Below are positions 25,652 to 35,077 of a DNA stretch of 55,520 nucleotides, in pieces (the first letter of the stretch is position 1; each line of letters starts with the position of its first letter). The DNA lies in NCBI GenBank assembly GCA_944391705.1, contig CALXUN010000010.1:1-55520 (forward strand), read 5' to 3'. Source of the stretch: an uncultured Alphaproteobacteria bacterium (GTDB taxonomy: Bacteria > Pseudomonadota > Alphaproteobacteria > RF32 > CAG-239). The notes under the pieces were generated by a model. The model saw only the letters and a program-made list of their open reading frames with translations, had not been told where the DNA came from and made no database searches. Position numbers and translations under genes: made by a program.

Positions 25652-25684
25652 TAAAAAAAAACCGGCAAAATGCCGGTTTTTTTA
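25652..25684. terminator. Bidirectional Rho-independent terminator
   Basis: AAAACCGGCA and TGCCGGTTTT pair around AAA, with long A and T runs. It is shared by the plus gene ending at 25646 and the minus gene ending at 25709. Confidence 0.9.
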
Positions 25685-25708
25685 TATTATATCATGAAAA
25701 CAATTTGA

Positions 25709-26017
25709 TTATAAATCGTCCGTAAAAACATTTTTCTTAACATGCTTGATGTAAACGGAATAATCCCGGGATACATCCTGAATATCGTCATCTAATTCAA
25801 AAATAACCGCCTGTTCGGATTTTTTTAAGTACGGAATAACTTTTTCATTCAGATAATCAAATAAAATAGTTTCATTACCACGCCGGTAAAATGTGGCATG
25901 ATTTCCCCCGTCATACAAAATAAACGGTTTTTCCGGCTCTTGCCTGCGGCTCTTAATCAGAAACACCAACGTTCCTTCGTGGGTAATAATCACCTGATAA
26001 TCATTCTCATGTTCCAT
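25709..26017 (-). CDS. Small protein of unknown function
   Basis: A 102-residue acidic protein with a beta-rich first half (YQVIITHEGTLVFLIKS, PFILYDGGNHATFYR) and a helical end (FDYLNEKVIPYLKKSEQAVIFELDD). No family is recognised. Its ATG overlaps the previous stop as TAATG, a one-base overlap that marks translational coupling to the 82-residue gene at 26017-26265, so the two products probably act together. Confidence 0.6.
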   Translation of the reverse strand: MEHENDYQVIITHEGTLVFLIKSRRQEPEKPFILYDGGNHATFYRRGNETILFDYLNEKVIPYLKKSEQAVIFELDDDIQDVSRDYSVYIKHVKKNVFTDDL

Positions 26018-26265
26018 TATTTAGAAAACCCTTTGCCTGTTTTAATAAGATTCTTAGACAACCCCGATACGCCTTTTTTGACACCGTCAAAAGCTGCTTT
26101 TCCGACACCGAGTTCCGGAGCTTTAACAAAGCTGTCTGCCATATTTTTAGCGCCATTTAAAACCACTTCCGAGGCATTTAAGCCCCATTCAGCCAATTTA
26201 AGAGCATATCCTGCACCGATTAAAACACCACCGACCGCTTTTTTCGTAATTTTTTTAGCTTCCAT
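26017..26265 (-). CDS. Small amphipathic protein of unknown function
   Basis: An 82-residue Gly-, Ala- and Lys-rich protein (KKAVGGVLIGAGYALKLAEWGLNASEVVLNGAKN). The mild hydrophobicity and repeated Gly suggest an amphipathic or membrane-touching helix hairpin, not a classic transmembrane segment. No family is recognised. The ATG follows AAGGAG, 13 bases or so from a predicted start of transcription, so the leader is very short. It is coupled to the 102-residue gene downstream (TAATG). Confidence 0.6.
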   Translation of the reverse strand: MEAKKITKKAVGGVLIGAGYALKLAEWGLNASEVVLNGAKNMADSFVKAPELGVGKAAFDGVKKGVSGLSKNLIKTGKGFSK

Positions 26266-26284
26266 TCTTCACTCCTTATGATTA

Positions 26285-26313
26285 AGCTTAGCAAAAAACT
26301 CATTTTTTGTCAA
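26285..26313 (-). promoter_or_regulatory. Candidate promoter of the two-gene unit at 25709-26265
   Basis: Minus-strand TTGACA (26313-26308), a 17-base spacer and TAAGCT (26290-26285). Confidence 0.5.
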
Positions 26314-26321
26314 TTTTAATC

Positions 26322-26349
26322 TTGAATCTTATAAAAAACACTTTATAAT
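26322..26349 (+). promoter_or_regulatory. Candidate promoter of the 26379 gene
   Basis: TTGAAT (26322-26327), a 16-base spacer and a perfect TATAAT (26344-26349), 29 bases ahead of the ATG. Confidence 0.6.
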
Positions 26350-26378
26350 AAAATTGATAAATTAATTCTTTTTAAATT

Positions 26379-26750
26379 ATGATAAAACAAAAAAGATGGA
26401 TGTACCTGACGGCAGCAATCCTTTACGTTGCAGCCATTGTGTTGTTTTTCTCCACCAACCAGGAAGAGAACAACAAACTCTGGGTTTTCTGTGGCACTTT
26501 GATTCTTTCCGCTCTGACTGTGTTCGCCTGGGAAGAAGCCCCTGAAAAAAGAAAAGTTGTCGCGTTTGCAACCGGCATTTTCCTCGTAATTTTGGTAGGA
26601 ATGTGGTTATTGCCGATTTCACCGGTATGGACGGCCATTCCTATTTTCTTCATCGGGGAAATAATTCTGCTGATTATGAATGCAACGGACAGCAAAATGT
26701 ACCTTATACCATTGATTATTGCTTTGGTATCTGCCTGGGTAATGATGTAA
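26379..26750 (+). CDS. Small four-helix membrane protein of unknown function
   Basis: A 123-residue protein with four hydrophobic segments (about residues 8-24, 36-49, 61-78 and 84-98, plus a last one at 107-121 that could make a fifth). The loops are short and carry Lys/Glu clusters (NQEENNK, EEAPEKRK). No family is recognised. It likely sits in the inner membrane and is expressed alone from a good sigma-70-type promoter, with a terminator 10 bp past the stop. Confidence 0.6.
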   Translation: MIKQKRWMYLTAAILYVAAIVLFFSTNQEENNKLWVFCGTLILSALTVFAWEEAPEKRKVVAFATGIFLVILVGMWLLPISPVWTAIPIFFIGEIILLIMNATDSKMYLIPLIIALVSAWVMM

Positions 26751-26760
26751 AACATCTGAA

Positions 26761-26790
26761 ATAAAACCGGAGATTTCCGGTTTTATTTGT
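26761..26790 (+). terminator. Rho-independent terminator
   Basis: AAAACCGGA and TCCGGTTTT pair around GATT, followed by ATTTGTTTT. Confidence 0.8.
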
Positions 26791-26804
26791 TTTAAACCCA
26801 TACC

Positions 26805-26889
26805 CGTCATACCTACGGACCCACACCCGCGTCTGTCCTCTCTGCACCACTCCGAAAGCGCACAACAACCCCTCTCCGTCATTCCTACG
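26805..26889. repeat. Direct 13-bp repeat in the gap before lepA
   Basis: CGTCATACCTACG (26805-26817) and CGTCATTCCTACG (26877-26889) differ at one base and are 72 bp apart. The stretch between is C-rich and unlike nearby gaps. It may be a copy of a dispersed intergenic repeat of this genome, which cannot be tested here. Confidence 0.35.
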
Positions 26890-26909
26890 AGCGATAGTAT
26901 CCGTTTCTT

Positions 26910-28712
26910 TTAATCATCACCGATTCGCAACGCCTCGATAAAGGCCGACTGCGGTACTTCCACCTTGCCGAACTGGCGCATACGCTGCTTGCCTTTTTTC
27001 TGCTTATCCAAAAGCTTGCGTTTACGGGTCACGTCGCCGCCATAGCATTTAGCCGTTACGTCTTTGCGCAAAGCCGAAATTGTTTCGCGCGCCACCACCC
27101 GGCCGCCGATAGCTGCCTGTATCGGAATTTTAAACAAATGCCGCGGAATCAAATCCTTTAAACGCTCACAAATCTGCCGTCCCCTGGATTCGGCTTCGCT
27201 GCGGTGGCACAAAAATGCCAGAGCGTCAACCGGCTCTTCATTAATCAAAATCTGCACCTTAACCAAATCCGATTCCTGATAACCGGTCAACTCATAATCA
27301 AAACTGGCATAACCGCTGGTGATAGATTTTAAGCGGTCATAAAAATCAAACACGATTTCATTTAAGGGAATATTGTAAACCACCATCGCCCGGCTGCCGA
27401 CATAAGTCAGTTCCACCTGCTCGCCGCGGCGTTCGGTACAAAGTTTCAAAACAGCGCCTAAATAAGTATCCGGCACTAAAATGGTTGCTTTGACCATCGG
27501 TTCTTCTATTGAACGCACCGTGCTTAAATCCGGCATATCCGCCGGGTTATGCAGCATAATTTCCGTTCCGTCGGTCATGTGGATTTTATAAGCCACTGAC
27601 GGGGCCGTGGTAATGATATCCAAATCAAACTCGCGCCCGATTCGCTCCTGAATAATTTCCATATGCAACAGCCCCAAAAAGCCGCAACGGAAACCAAGCC
27701 CCAAAGCTGCCGAATTTTCATTCTGGTAATTAATGCTGGCATCATTTAATTTAAGTTTTGCCAACGCATCTTTTAACGCGTCATACTGGCTGGAATCTAC
27801 CGGAAAGATTGAACAAAACACCACCGGCACCGACGGCTTAAAGCCCGGAAGCGCTTCGGCACACGGATTTTTATTATCGGTAATCGTATCGCCTACCCGG
27901 CAGTCTGAAACGCTTTTAATGCTGGCAGTCAAAAAACCGACTTCACCGGGATACAAAGCTTCCACATCTTGCATCTTGGGCGTAAAAATTCCGACCTTGT
28001 CTACACTGTACACCGCACCGTTAGACATCATGCGGATAGGCATTTTTTTCTTTAAAACCCCGTCTTTAATACGCACCAGAATAATCACGCCCAGATAAGA
28101 ATCATACCAGCTGTCAATTAAAAGAGCTTTCAAAGGCGCGTTTTCATCACCGGACGGCGCCGGCAGCCGCTGCACGATGGCTTCCAACAACTCCGGTACA
28201 CCCAAGCCGGTTTTACCGGAAGTTTCCACCGCATTGCTTGCATCCAAGCCGATAACGTCTTCAATCTGCCGCCGAACCTTTTCCGGATCAGCCGAAGGCA
28301 AATCAATCTTATTTAACACCGGTACGATTTCGTGATTATTATCAATTGCCAGATAGACATTAGCCAAAGTCTGCGCTTCAACGCCTTGCGTTGCGTCCAC
28401 CACCAAAACCGAACCTTCGCAGGAGGCAAGCGAACGTGAAACCTCATAAGAAAAGTCCACATGACCGGGCGTATCCATCAAGTTCAGCTGATAGGTTTTG
28501 CCGTCTTTGGCATGATAATCAAGCCGCACGGTTTGAGCTTTAATCGTAATACCGCGTTCTTTTTCAATATCCATTGAATCCAAAACCTGCTCGGTCATTT
28601 CCCGCTGGCTTAAACCGCCGCAATATTCAATCATCCTGTCGGCAAGCGTTGACTTCCCGTGGTCGATATGGGCAATAATAGCAAAATTTCTGATCAGGTT
28701 TAATTCCGTCAT
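26910..28712 (-). CDS. lepA: Elongation factor 4 (LepA)
   Basis: LepA (EF4) is a ribosome-associated GTPase linked to initiation and back-translocation. The 600 residues are full length. The G domain begins [18 protein letters not shown] (G1), with RGITIKAQ (G2), DTPGHVDF (G3) and NKIDLP (G4). The LepA-specific C-terminal domain follows, ending in [21 protein letters not shown] and [14 protein letters not shown]. The ATG follows AAAGGA. It diverges from the acetyltransferase gene at 28834. Confidence 0.97.
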   Translation of the reverse strand: MTELNLIRNFAIIAHIDHGKSTLADRMIEYCGGLSQREMTEQVLDSMDIEKERGITIKAQTVRLDYHAKDGKTYQLNLMDTPGHVDFSYEVSRSLASCEGSVLVVDATQGVEAQTLANVYLAIDNNHEIVPVLNKIDLPSADPEKVRRQIEDVIGLDASNAVETSGKTGLGVPELLEAIVQRLPAPSGDENAPLKALLIDSWYDSYLGVIILVRIKDGVLKKKMPIRMMSNGAVYSVDKVGIFTPKMQDVEALYPGEVGFLTASIKSVSDCRVGDTITDNKNPCAEALPGFKPSVPVVFCSIFPVDSSQYDALKDALAKLKLNDASINYQNENSAALGLGFRCGFLGLLHMEIIQERIGREFDLDIITTAPSVAYKIHMTDGTEIMLHNPADMPDLSTVRSIEEPMVKATILVPDTYLGAVLKLCTERRGEQVELTYVGSRAMVVYNIPLNEIVFDFYDRLKSITSGYASFDYELTGYQESDLVKVQILINEEPVDALAFLCHRSEAESRGRQICERLKDLIPRHLFKIPIQAAIGGRVVARETISALRKDVTAKCYGGDVTRKRKLLDKQKKGKQRMRQFGKVEVPQSAFIEALRIGDD

Positions 28713-28775
28713 TTATCTTTCCTTTATTTCTTTTTCCCATAGATAAATTAAATTTTTGCTTTAGGCAATATATTA

Positions 28776-28804
28776 TTGAAAAAATCCGCGGAATATGTTT
28801 TAAT
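28776..28804 (+). promoter_or_regulatory. Candidate promoter of the acetyltransferase gene
   Basis: TTGAAA (28776-28781), a 17-base spacer and TTTAAT (28799-28804), 30 bases before the ATG at 28834. Confidence 0.4.
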
Positions 28805-28833
28805 AAAATAACATTTGTAAGGAGGCTTAACCT

Positions 28834-29271
28834 ATGAAAAAAATGATTGATGTCGATTTTGGTTCTTCACGCTACGATGAACTGGTCGAACTGCGCTATA
28901 AAGTTTTATTGGAACCTTTAGGCCTCAAATTTTTGGATTCTTTCCGGGATAAAGAAGCCGCATACCTGCATATCGGCTGTATTGAAAGTCTGGATGACAA
29001 ACTTGTCGGCGGACTTATTCTGGCTCCGGTCAATGACAAGGAAATCCGTTTAATGCAGGTTGCCGTCGACCCCGTTTATCAGGGCGAAGGCATCGGCCGC
29101 CAACTGGTGTCTTATGCCGAAAAACGCGCTCAGGAAGCAGGTTTTACCAAAATCGTCATGCATGCCATGCTTTCGGTCGTCAATTTTTATGAAAAGCTCG
29201 GCTATAAACAAGAAGGTGATTTGTTTGAAGAACAAGGTCTGACCTTTGCCAAAATGGTTAAAAAACTTTAA
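28834..29271 (+). CDS. GNAT family N-acetyltransferase
   Basis: A 145-residue acetyltransferase of the GNAT superfamily; the acceptor is unknown. The acetyl-CoA signature is MQVAVDPVYQGEGIGRQLV (motif A, with the Q-x-x-G-x-G/A loop as QGEGIG), and motif B is VVNFYEKLGYKQEGD. The N-terminal YDELVELRYKVLLEPLG segment recalls the ElaA/YjcF-like small GNATs. A strong AAGGAGG precedes the ATG. The 331-residue unknown gene follows 14 bp downstream on the same strand, so they are likely one operon. Confidence 0.88.
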   Translation: MKKMIDVDFGSSRYDELVELRYKVLLEPLGLKFLDSFRDKEAAYLHIGCIESLDDKLVGGLILAPVNDKEIRLMQVAVDPVYQGEGIGRQLVSYAEKRAQEAGFTKIVMHAMLSVVNFYEKLGYKQEGDLFEEQGLTFAKMVKKL

Positions 29272-29285
29272 TCCGGGACTAAAAA

Positions 29286-30281
29286 ATGATGCAAAACAAA
29301 GACTCCTCCCTTTCCGAAACTTTTAATGCATACCGTTATTTCCGGATTTGTGACGAATACACGGCTGGCGGTTTTTCAAAATCCTTGCCGTATTTGTGCG
29401 CCTTGGCCGGAACAACGCCGGAAGAGGCCGGCTGGCCTGACTGGGAGGAACGCCTGAATGTGCTTTATGACAAACTGCCGCAAAAATACCGCAGTGAAAT
29501 TGCCCTGATTGAAACAACCTTGTCTGACCGGTATAAAATTAACACTGATTGCGAAAATGACAACCTGATGCAAGAAACAATCAGCGGTCTGAATAAAATC
29601 CTTCGCAATATTCCGAATAACAGCCCGCAAAACACTAAAATCCGTCAGGAAATTTTGGAGCATTTATATAATGTTTATGAACAGTTTCTTCCGGAAAATC
29701 AAACCAACCGTTTTGCTATTTTAAAAAAAATGGTAAAGGAGATTAAGCATAACGACGGTTCTTTTGACCACGATCCGCTTAATATTACTGCCCGCCGGAT
29801 AGATTACTTCATGAAAAAAATTTCAGCCAAAGAACGCTACACCCTGCTGTTGGAAATTGATAAGAAAACAATCGACCGCAGGCAATATGATTATACATAC
29901 ATGAAAAAGCGCTTTTCGGAAGAATATGAAAAAGAAAAACAAGTGTTAAAGTATCTGCAGCGGGAAAAAAATCAGGAACGCTACGACCAAATTCGCCATG
30001 ATGAACTGCCTGCGGCTCAAGACAACAAAACCAAAATCAATCTTTATAAAGAATTATTGACTTTAGTCAACAGTCAGGATTGGGGACGTACCCGCAAATT
30101 TAATGAAAAGAAGACAATTTATAATCATTTGATTTTGCTTTATCAGGCAGAAAATATGCCCAAAGAAGCCGAACAGGCAAGCTATGAACGGGAAAAATTC
30201 ATCAACGCCCGCAACATCAGCCGGGAAGCTTCTCGCATCAAGGGATATTCATTTAAAAATAACCATAACTCCGGACGATAA
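29286..30281 (+). CDS. Helical protein of unknown function
   Basis: A 331-residue soluble protein, almost all helix and very rich in Lys, Glu, Asn and Tyr. The first ATG (29286) is followed at once by a second. Helix pairs such as KTKINLYKELLTLVNSQDW and KKTIYNHLILLYQAENMPKEAEQASYER suggest a repeat scaffold of TPR-like type, but no signature fits well. It lies 14 bp behind the GNAT gene. Its make-up is like that of the 452-residue protein at 24288. It converges with the AI-2E-type permease gene. Confidence 0.6.
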   Translation: MMQNKDSSLSETFNAYRYFRICDEYTAGGFSKSLPYLCALAGTTPEEAGWPDWEERLNVLYDKLPQKYRSEIALIETTLSDRYKINTDCENDNLMQETISGLNKILRNIPNNSPQNTKIRQEILEHLYNVYEQFLPENQTNRFAILKKMVKEIKHNDGSFDHDPLNITARRIDYFMKKISAKERYTLLLEIDKKTIDRRQYDYTYMKKRFSEEYEKEKQVLKYLQREKNQERYDQIRHDELPAAQDNKTKINLYKELLTLVNSQDWGRTRKFNEKKTIYNHLILLYQAENMPKEAEQASYEREKFINARNISREASRIKGYSFKNNHNSGR

Positions 30282-30328
30282 TATATATTTATCGGCGGTT
30301 TATCATCCTTGTTCGTTAATGATTTATC

Positions 30329-31555
30329 TTATTCCTCTAAATATAAATTACTTTTTTTGTAATTATTGATGGCATAACGGGTCAGAACACCGATAATAGC
30401 AGCCACCGGAACGGCAATCATCAACCCTAAAAAGCCTAAAAGCACACCGCCGGCAAGCAATGCAAACATCACCCATACCGGATGCAGCCCGATGTTGTCG
30501 CCGACGAGTTTCGGTGTTAAAAAATTTCCTTCCACAAACTGACCGACAGCAAAAACCGCGATAACCTCCAAAACTTTTGTATAATCATTAAACTGCGCCA
30601 AAGCCAGAATAATACTGACAACAAATCCCGAAATGCTGCCGACATACGGAATAAATGAGATTAAACCAGCCAAAAAGCCGACCAAAACGCCTAATTCCAG
30701 ACCAACCAATTTCAAACCGATTGAATAATAGGTCCCCAAAATAACGCAGACACTGACCTGACCGCGGATAAAACCGGACAATGCCCGGTCAATCTGCCGA
30801 AATTGTTCACGAATAGTATTTTTGGATTTACGCGGCAGTAAATTGTCCACCTTTTTAACAAACGTATCCCAGTCGCGCAGCATATAAAAAGCGACAACCG
30901 GCGTAATCAGCAAAAGCGAAATCAGGTTAATAATGGCAAAACCGTTGTTGATAAGCCCTTTTAAAAGCCTGCCGCCAAACTGCAGACCACTTGTCATATT
31001 ATCCTTTATCATAGCCTTGATATTAGCAATTTCCAGACTGGGGAAACGTTCCTGCAAGCCGGCCAAAACCGGTTCCGTTCTTTTGATGAACGAAGAAATA
31101 TATCCCGGGGCGGCTTCAACAAATAAACTAAGCTGTTCGTCAACCATACCAAACAATAAAATAATTCCCGGAACAGCTATCAGAATGACCACCGTAAAAA
31201 CCAAAATTGTCGCCCAGGTACGCGACATTCCCCATTTTTCAAAACGGCTGGCAAGCGGATCAAACAAATATCCCAGCACAATACCGGCAACAAACGGCAT
31301 CAAAACCGAACGCAAAACATAAACCGCCACGCAAAACAATATAAAAAGCACCAGCCAAACGTGCCAGTTATGACTGCCCGGCATACGGAAACGACGAATT
31401 TTATAACGCCTTGTCCGAGTGTCGTTCCGTTCGGTTTCAGCTGTTTTTTTATCTGTGGCGACACTTTTTTCCGCCTGTTTATTCTTTTGCATTTGTACAA
31501 CCTCATTCATAACGATATTTTTGATACTGTCCTGTCCTAATTTTATTTTACGCAT
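30329..31555 (-). CDS. AI-2E family transporter (PerM-like)
   Basis: A 408-residue inner-membrane protein of the AI-2E transporter (DUF20/PerM) family. A Lys/Arg/Thr-rich cytoplasmic N-terminus of about 65 residues precedes seven or eight hydrophobic segments. The family core PYVGSISGFVVSIILALAQF and, near the end, FVEGNFLTPKLVGDNIGLHPVWVM are clear. Members are proposed exporters of small molecules or Na+/H+ antiporters; the substrate here is unknown. The ATG is preceded by AAGGA. It lies 8 bp behind the DUF2066 gene, a pairing I know from other Alphaproteobacteria. Confidence 0.88.
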   Translation of the reverse strand: MRKIKLGQDSIKNIVMNEVVQMQKNKQAEKSVATDKKTAETERNDTRTRRYKIRRFRMPGSHNWHVWLVLFILFCVAVYVLRSVLMPFVAGIVLGYLFDPLASRFEKWGMSRTWATILVFTVVILIAVPGIILLFGMVDEQLSLFVEAAPGYISSFIKRTEPVLAGLQERFPSLEIANIKAMIKDNMTSGLQFGGRLLKGLINNGFAIINLISLLLITPVVAFYMLRDWDTFVKKVDNLLPRKSKNTIREQFRQIDRALSGFIRGQVSVCVILGTYYSIGLKLVGLELGVLVGFLAGLISFIPYVGSISGFVVSIILALAQFNDYTKVLEVIAVFAVGQFVEGNFLTPKLVGDNIGLHPVWVMFALLAGGVLLGFLGLMIAVPVAAIIGVLTRYAINNYKKSNLYLEE

Positions 31556-31563
31556 ACCAATCC

Positions 31564-32598
31564 TTACCTTAAAATATAATAACCGTTTTCAAGTTGCAAA
31601 TAGATACCGGAATTTTCCAAAGACGAACGCAGGCGGTTTTCGGAACCGGAAAATTCAAGGTTGATTTTGACGCTTCTGCCGCCGATGGCATCTGCACGCA
31701 CACGCTTAATCTGCGGAATATTATTCAAACGTTTTTCCATATTAAGCCATTCCGGCAGCCTGTTAAAATAAAACACGGCATCAATGCTGCCCTGGCGGCT
31801 GCTTTCCTCAACCGTCCGACCTTGCATAACTGATGAAATATAACCGACGGTTTCAGCCACAGCCTTGTCAAAAGGTTCACCGTCTTCGGCCGTAACCATA
31901 ATCCGTTTTTCCGCACCCGACGGCATTGCCCTGATAACCACGACCAACGTATTACGGCCGGCCCGGACGGCATTAACCCCGAAAATATCTTTAATGCCAT
32001 TGTTTGAAACCAGCTTATTATAAGTTTCCAAAGATATTGTTTCTGCTTTTTCAGCCGACAACAGCTGCCGGTTAACGGCATTATCGGCAATCACGATAAA
32101 ATCATATGCACCGGACTTTATCAGGCCTTTGTCAAGCCAGGCCTGCCGCCAGACATTACCGTCTTCCCAGACAACCTTATCAGGATATACCGTATCGCTG
32201 AAAACCGGAACAACCAATACCTTTGAAGGCGAAGAAACAACCTCCAGCATTTCATTTTCCTGCATATACTGCTTTAACAGATTTTCATTGATTTTAATAT
32301 TTAAATCCGCCTGATAGGTTTTGCTGCCGCTGCGTTCTGCCACCACGGAAACTTCACGGATAAAATGCAAAAGCTGGTCATCGGTCAGCTCGTTTAACTT
32401 ATCGACATTGGCTTTGGTTGTTAAACGCGAAGCCACTTTCAAAAAAGCCTCCCGGTTTGCTTTTTTCATGGCTTCTTCTTTGGCAAGAGATGCATTTTCA
32501 GCTTCTGTGGCGACATTAACACCTGCTTCAAAACTGACATCTGCTCCGGCCACTGCCGGCAGCAGCATCAGCAAACCCAACAAGCTCCAGAATTTCAT
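31564..32598 (-). CDS. Exported DUF2066 protein
   Basis: A 344-residue protein with a signal peptide (MKFWSLLGLLMLLPAVAGA). I start at the ATG at 32598, which has AAGGA upstream at a plausible distance; a TTG three codons earlier is possible. The N-terminal EAMKKANREAFLKVASRLTTKANVDKL helix and the strand run PSKVLVVPVFSD fit DUF2066, a family of unknown function found in Proteobacteria. Likely periplasmic. It heads the operon with the AI-2E-type permease and diverges from pta with a 150-bp gap. Confidence 0.8.
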   Translation of the reverse strand: MKFWSLLGLLMLLPAVAGADVSFEAGVNVATEAENASLAKEEAMKKANREAFLKVASRLTTKANVDKLNELTDDQLLHFIREVSVVAERSGSKTYQADLNIKINENLLKQYMQENEMLEVVSSPSKVLVVPVFSDTVYPDKVVWEDGNVWRQAWLDKGLIKSGAYDFIVIADNAVNRQLLSAEKAETISLETYNKLVSNNGIKDIFGVNAVRAGRNTLVVVIRAMPSGAEKRIMVTAEDGEPFDKAVAETVGYISSVMQGRTVEESSRQGSIDAVFYFNRLPEWLNMEKRLNNIPQIKRVRADAIGGRSVKINLEFSGSENRLRSSLENSGIYLQLENGYYILR

Positions 32599-32750
32599 GT
32601 TCTTCAAAGTCCTTTCTTTTTAACGGCAAATTTTCAAAAAAATGTTATTATACTTTCCTGTAAAAATCAAAACTTTTTTATGGACATTTATAAAAGATAG
32701 TGATTAATTGCAATATATCTGTTTAACCCGTATTGCAAAGGATTTAAATT

Positions 32751-33761
32751 ATGCTGACGAAATACTTAAGCAGCCTGATTGCAAAAGCCGCAGAAAATAT
32801 CAAAACCATTGTTCTCCCTGAAGGTGAAGATGAAAGAGTATTAAAAGCTGCCCATATCATTGCTCAGGCCAATGCCGCCAGACTGATTATTTTCGGACAA
32901 GAGGACAAAATCAGTGCTTATTTTTCCGAAAACGGTTGGAATATGAATAACATTGAAGTGTTAAAGCCTGAAAATTCTCCCCGCTTAAAAGAATATACCG
33001 ATTTATTGTATAATTTACGCAAAGAAAAAGGCATGACCTATGAACAGGCCGAACAGACCGCCCGGGATTACACTTATTTTGGCACCCTCATGGTCAAAGC
33101 CGGTCATGCCGACGGTATGGTTTCAGGTGCCAATCATTCCACCGCCGATACTGTCCGGCCGGCGCTGCAGATTATTAAATCTGCCCGCAAAGACCGCAGC
33201 GTTTCATCTTTTTTGATTATGATATCCAATGACACGCCGTATTTATTCTCTGACTGCGGTGTGGTCATTAACCCCAATGAAAAAGAACTGGCAGACATTG
33301 CCTTAACTGCGGCAGAAACTGCCATTCAGTTTGACATTGAGCCCAAAGTTGCCATGCTTTCATTTTCCACCCGCGGCTCCGGCAAAGGTGAAACCGTTGA
33401 CAAAGTCCGTAATGCCACTGCTTTAGCGCAGCATGCCCTAAAGTCGCCCGAATATCAGGGTTTGGGTATTGAAATTGACGGTGAAATGCAGGCTGATGCC
33501 GCCTTAGACAAGGTTGTTGCAAAGAAAAAAGCCCCTGACAGCCATGTTGCCGGCTCCGCCCGTGTCTTGATTTTTCCCAATATTGAAGCCGGAAACATCG
33601 GTTACAAATTGTTGCAGCGTTTAGGCGGCTGTGAGGCATATGGTCCGATGCTGCAGGGTTTAAACGCCCCGATTAATGACTTGTCGCGCGGTGCTTTTGC
33701 CGAAGACATTGCCGGCGTGATTGCCATCACCTGCCTGCAGGCGACCCATCAACATAAGTAA
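32751..33761 (+). CDS. pta: Phosphate acetyltransferase
   Basis: Pta converts acetyl-CoA and phosphate to acetyl phosphate and CoA. The 336 residues are the short single-domain form. Seen: IVLPEGEDERVLKAA, DGMVSGANHSTADTVRPALQII, the FSDCGVVINPN block, AMLSFSTRGSGKGE, then DGEMQADAAL and VLIFPNIEAGNIGYKLLQRLG. It lies 20 bp ahead of ackA, and together they make ATP and acetate from acetyl-CoA, or run the other way for acetate uptake. Confidence 0.96.
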   Translation: MLTKYLSSLIAKAAENIKTIVLPEGEDERVLKAAHIIAQANAARLIIFGQEDKISAYFSENGWNMNNIEVLKPENSPRLKEYTDLLYNLRKEKGMTYEQAEQTARDYTYFGTLMVKAGHADGMVSGANHSTADTVRPALQIIKSARKDRSVSSFLIMISNDTPYLFSDCGVVINPNEKELADIALTAAETAIQFDIEPKVAMLSFSTRGSGKGETVDKVRNATALAQHALKSPEYQGLGIEIDGEMQADAALDKVVAKKKAPDSHVAGSARVLIFPNIEAGNIGYKLLQRLGGCEAYGPMLQGLNAPINDLSRGAFAEDIAGVIAITCLQATHQHK

Positions 33762-33781
33762 AAATTTTCAAGGAATACGAC

Positions 33782-34960
33782 ATGAAAAAAATTTTAGTAT
33801 TAAATTCCGGTTCATCTTCACTGAAATATCAGTTATTCAATGTTGAAGGCGAAAATTACGATGTTCTGGCCAAAGGCGTAGCCGACCGCATCGGCATTCA
33901 CGGCTCCTTTGTTACTTTAAAAATCGGCGACAACAAACAAACCAAAAATGTTGAACTGCCGACACATACCGAGGCCATCGGCGAAGTTTTGAACATGCTT
34001 TTAAGCGGTCCGCTTAAAAGCATGGATGAACTAAGCGCTGTGGGACATCGTGTCGTTCATGGCGGAGAAATATTTAAAACCTCTGCTGTGGTTAATGAAA
34101 AGGTTATTGAAGAAATTGAACAGCTTTCAGAATTGGCTCCTTTGCATAATCCTGCCAGTGCTGCCGGCATCCGGGCCGTCAAAAAATTCTTACCTGACAT
34201 TCCCCAAGTTGTGGTATTTGATACCGCTTTTCATCAAACCATGGAAAAAGAAGCCTTTCTTTATGCCCTGCCGAAAGAACAGTACACGGAACACAAAATC
34301 CGCCGCTACGGTTTTCACGGTACTTCACATGCCTACGTTGCCGGGAAAGCTGCTGAATTAATCGGAAAGAAAGGTAAAATCATCACCTGCCATTTGGGCA
34401 ACGGAGCTTCAATTACGGCTGTTGAAAACGGCAAATGCATGGATACTTCCATGGGTTTTACGCCTTTAGCCGGTGTTGTCATGGGTACCCGCTGCGGTGA
34501 CATTGATCCTTATATTCCGCTTTATATTATAAAAACCCAAAACAAGACCCCTGATGAGGTCAACACGTTAATGAACAAACAAAGCGGTATGTTTGGTCTT
34601 TGCGGGTTTTCCGACAACCGTGATGTTGAAGCCCGTTATCTTCAAGGAGAACCGGATGCTGTTGATGCCATGAACGTTTACATTCATACATTATTGCGCT
34701 TTATCGGCGGTTATATCGCCGTTTTAGGCGGTGTTGACGCCATTGTCTTTACTGCCGGTGTCGGTGAAAACGGTTCGGTTGTCCGCAAAATGGTTGTTGA
34801 GAGGCTTGCTTACCTGGGCATTAAACTAAATGAGGAAAACAACCAAAAACGCGGAGAAACCATAGAAATTTCCACCTCTGATTCCAAAGTCAGAGTGTTT
34901 GTCATCCCGACCGATGAAGAACTGATGATTGCCAAAGACACCATGAGGTTGGTTTTTTAA
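33782..34960 (+). CDS. ackA: Acetate kinase
   Basis: AckA makes ATP and acetate from acetyl phosphate. The 392 residues are typical. The N-terminal ILVLNSGSSSLKYQLF motif, the RRYGFHGTSHAYV segment, HLGNGASITAV with the nucleotide-binding glycines, and DAIVFTAGVGENG are all present. The ATG follows AAGGAA at a suitable distance. It is the second gene of pta-ackA and ends at a strong terminator. Confidence 0.97.
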   Translation: MKKILVLNSGSSSLKYQLFNVEGENYDVLAKGVADRIGIHGSFVTLKIGDNKQTKNVELPTHTEAIGEVLNMLLSGPLKSMDELSAVGHRVVHGGEIFKTSAVVNEKVIEEIEQLSELAPLHNPASAAGIRAVKKFLPDIPQVVVFDTAFHQTMEKEAFLYALPKEQYTEHKIRRYGFHGTSHAYVAGKAAELIGKKGKIITCHLGNGASITAVENGKCMDTSMGFTPLAGVVMGTRCGDIDPYIPLYIIKTQNKTPDEVNTLMNKQSGMFGLCGFSDNRDVEARYLQGEPDAVDAMNVYIHTLLRFIGGYIAVLGGVDAIVFTAGVGENGSVVRKMVVERLAYLGIKLNEENNQKRGETIEISTSDSKVRVFVIPTDEELMIAKDTMRLVF

Positions 34961-34978
34961 AGTTGCCGCAATTTGACA

Positions 34979-35012
34979 TAACAACCGCCGTTTACCGGCG
35001 GTTGTTTTTTTT
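34979..35012 (+). terminator. Rho-independent terminator after ackA
   Basis: AACAACCGCCG and CGGCGGTTGTT pair around TTTAC, followed by a run of T. Confidence 0.9.
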
Positions 35013-35077
35013 CTTGCATAAAACAAAACTTCGGATTATCCATATAATTATAAGTCTGAATTCGGAGGATAATACAC

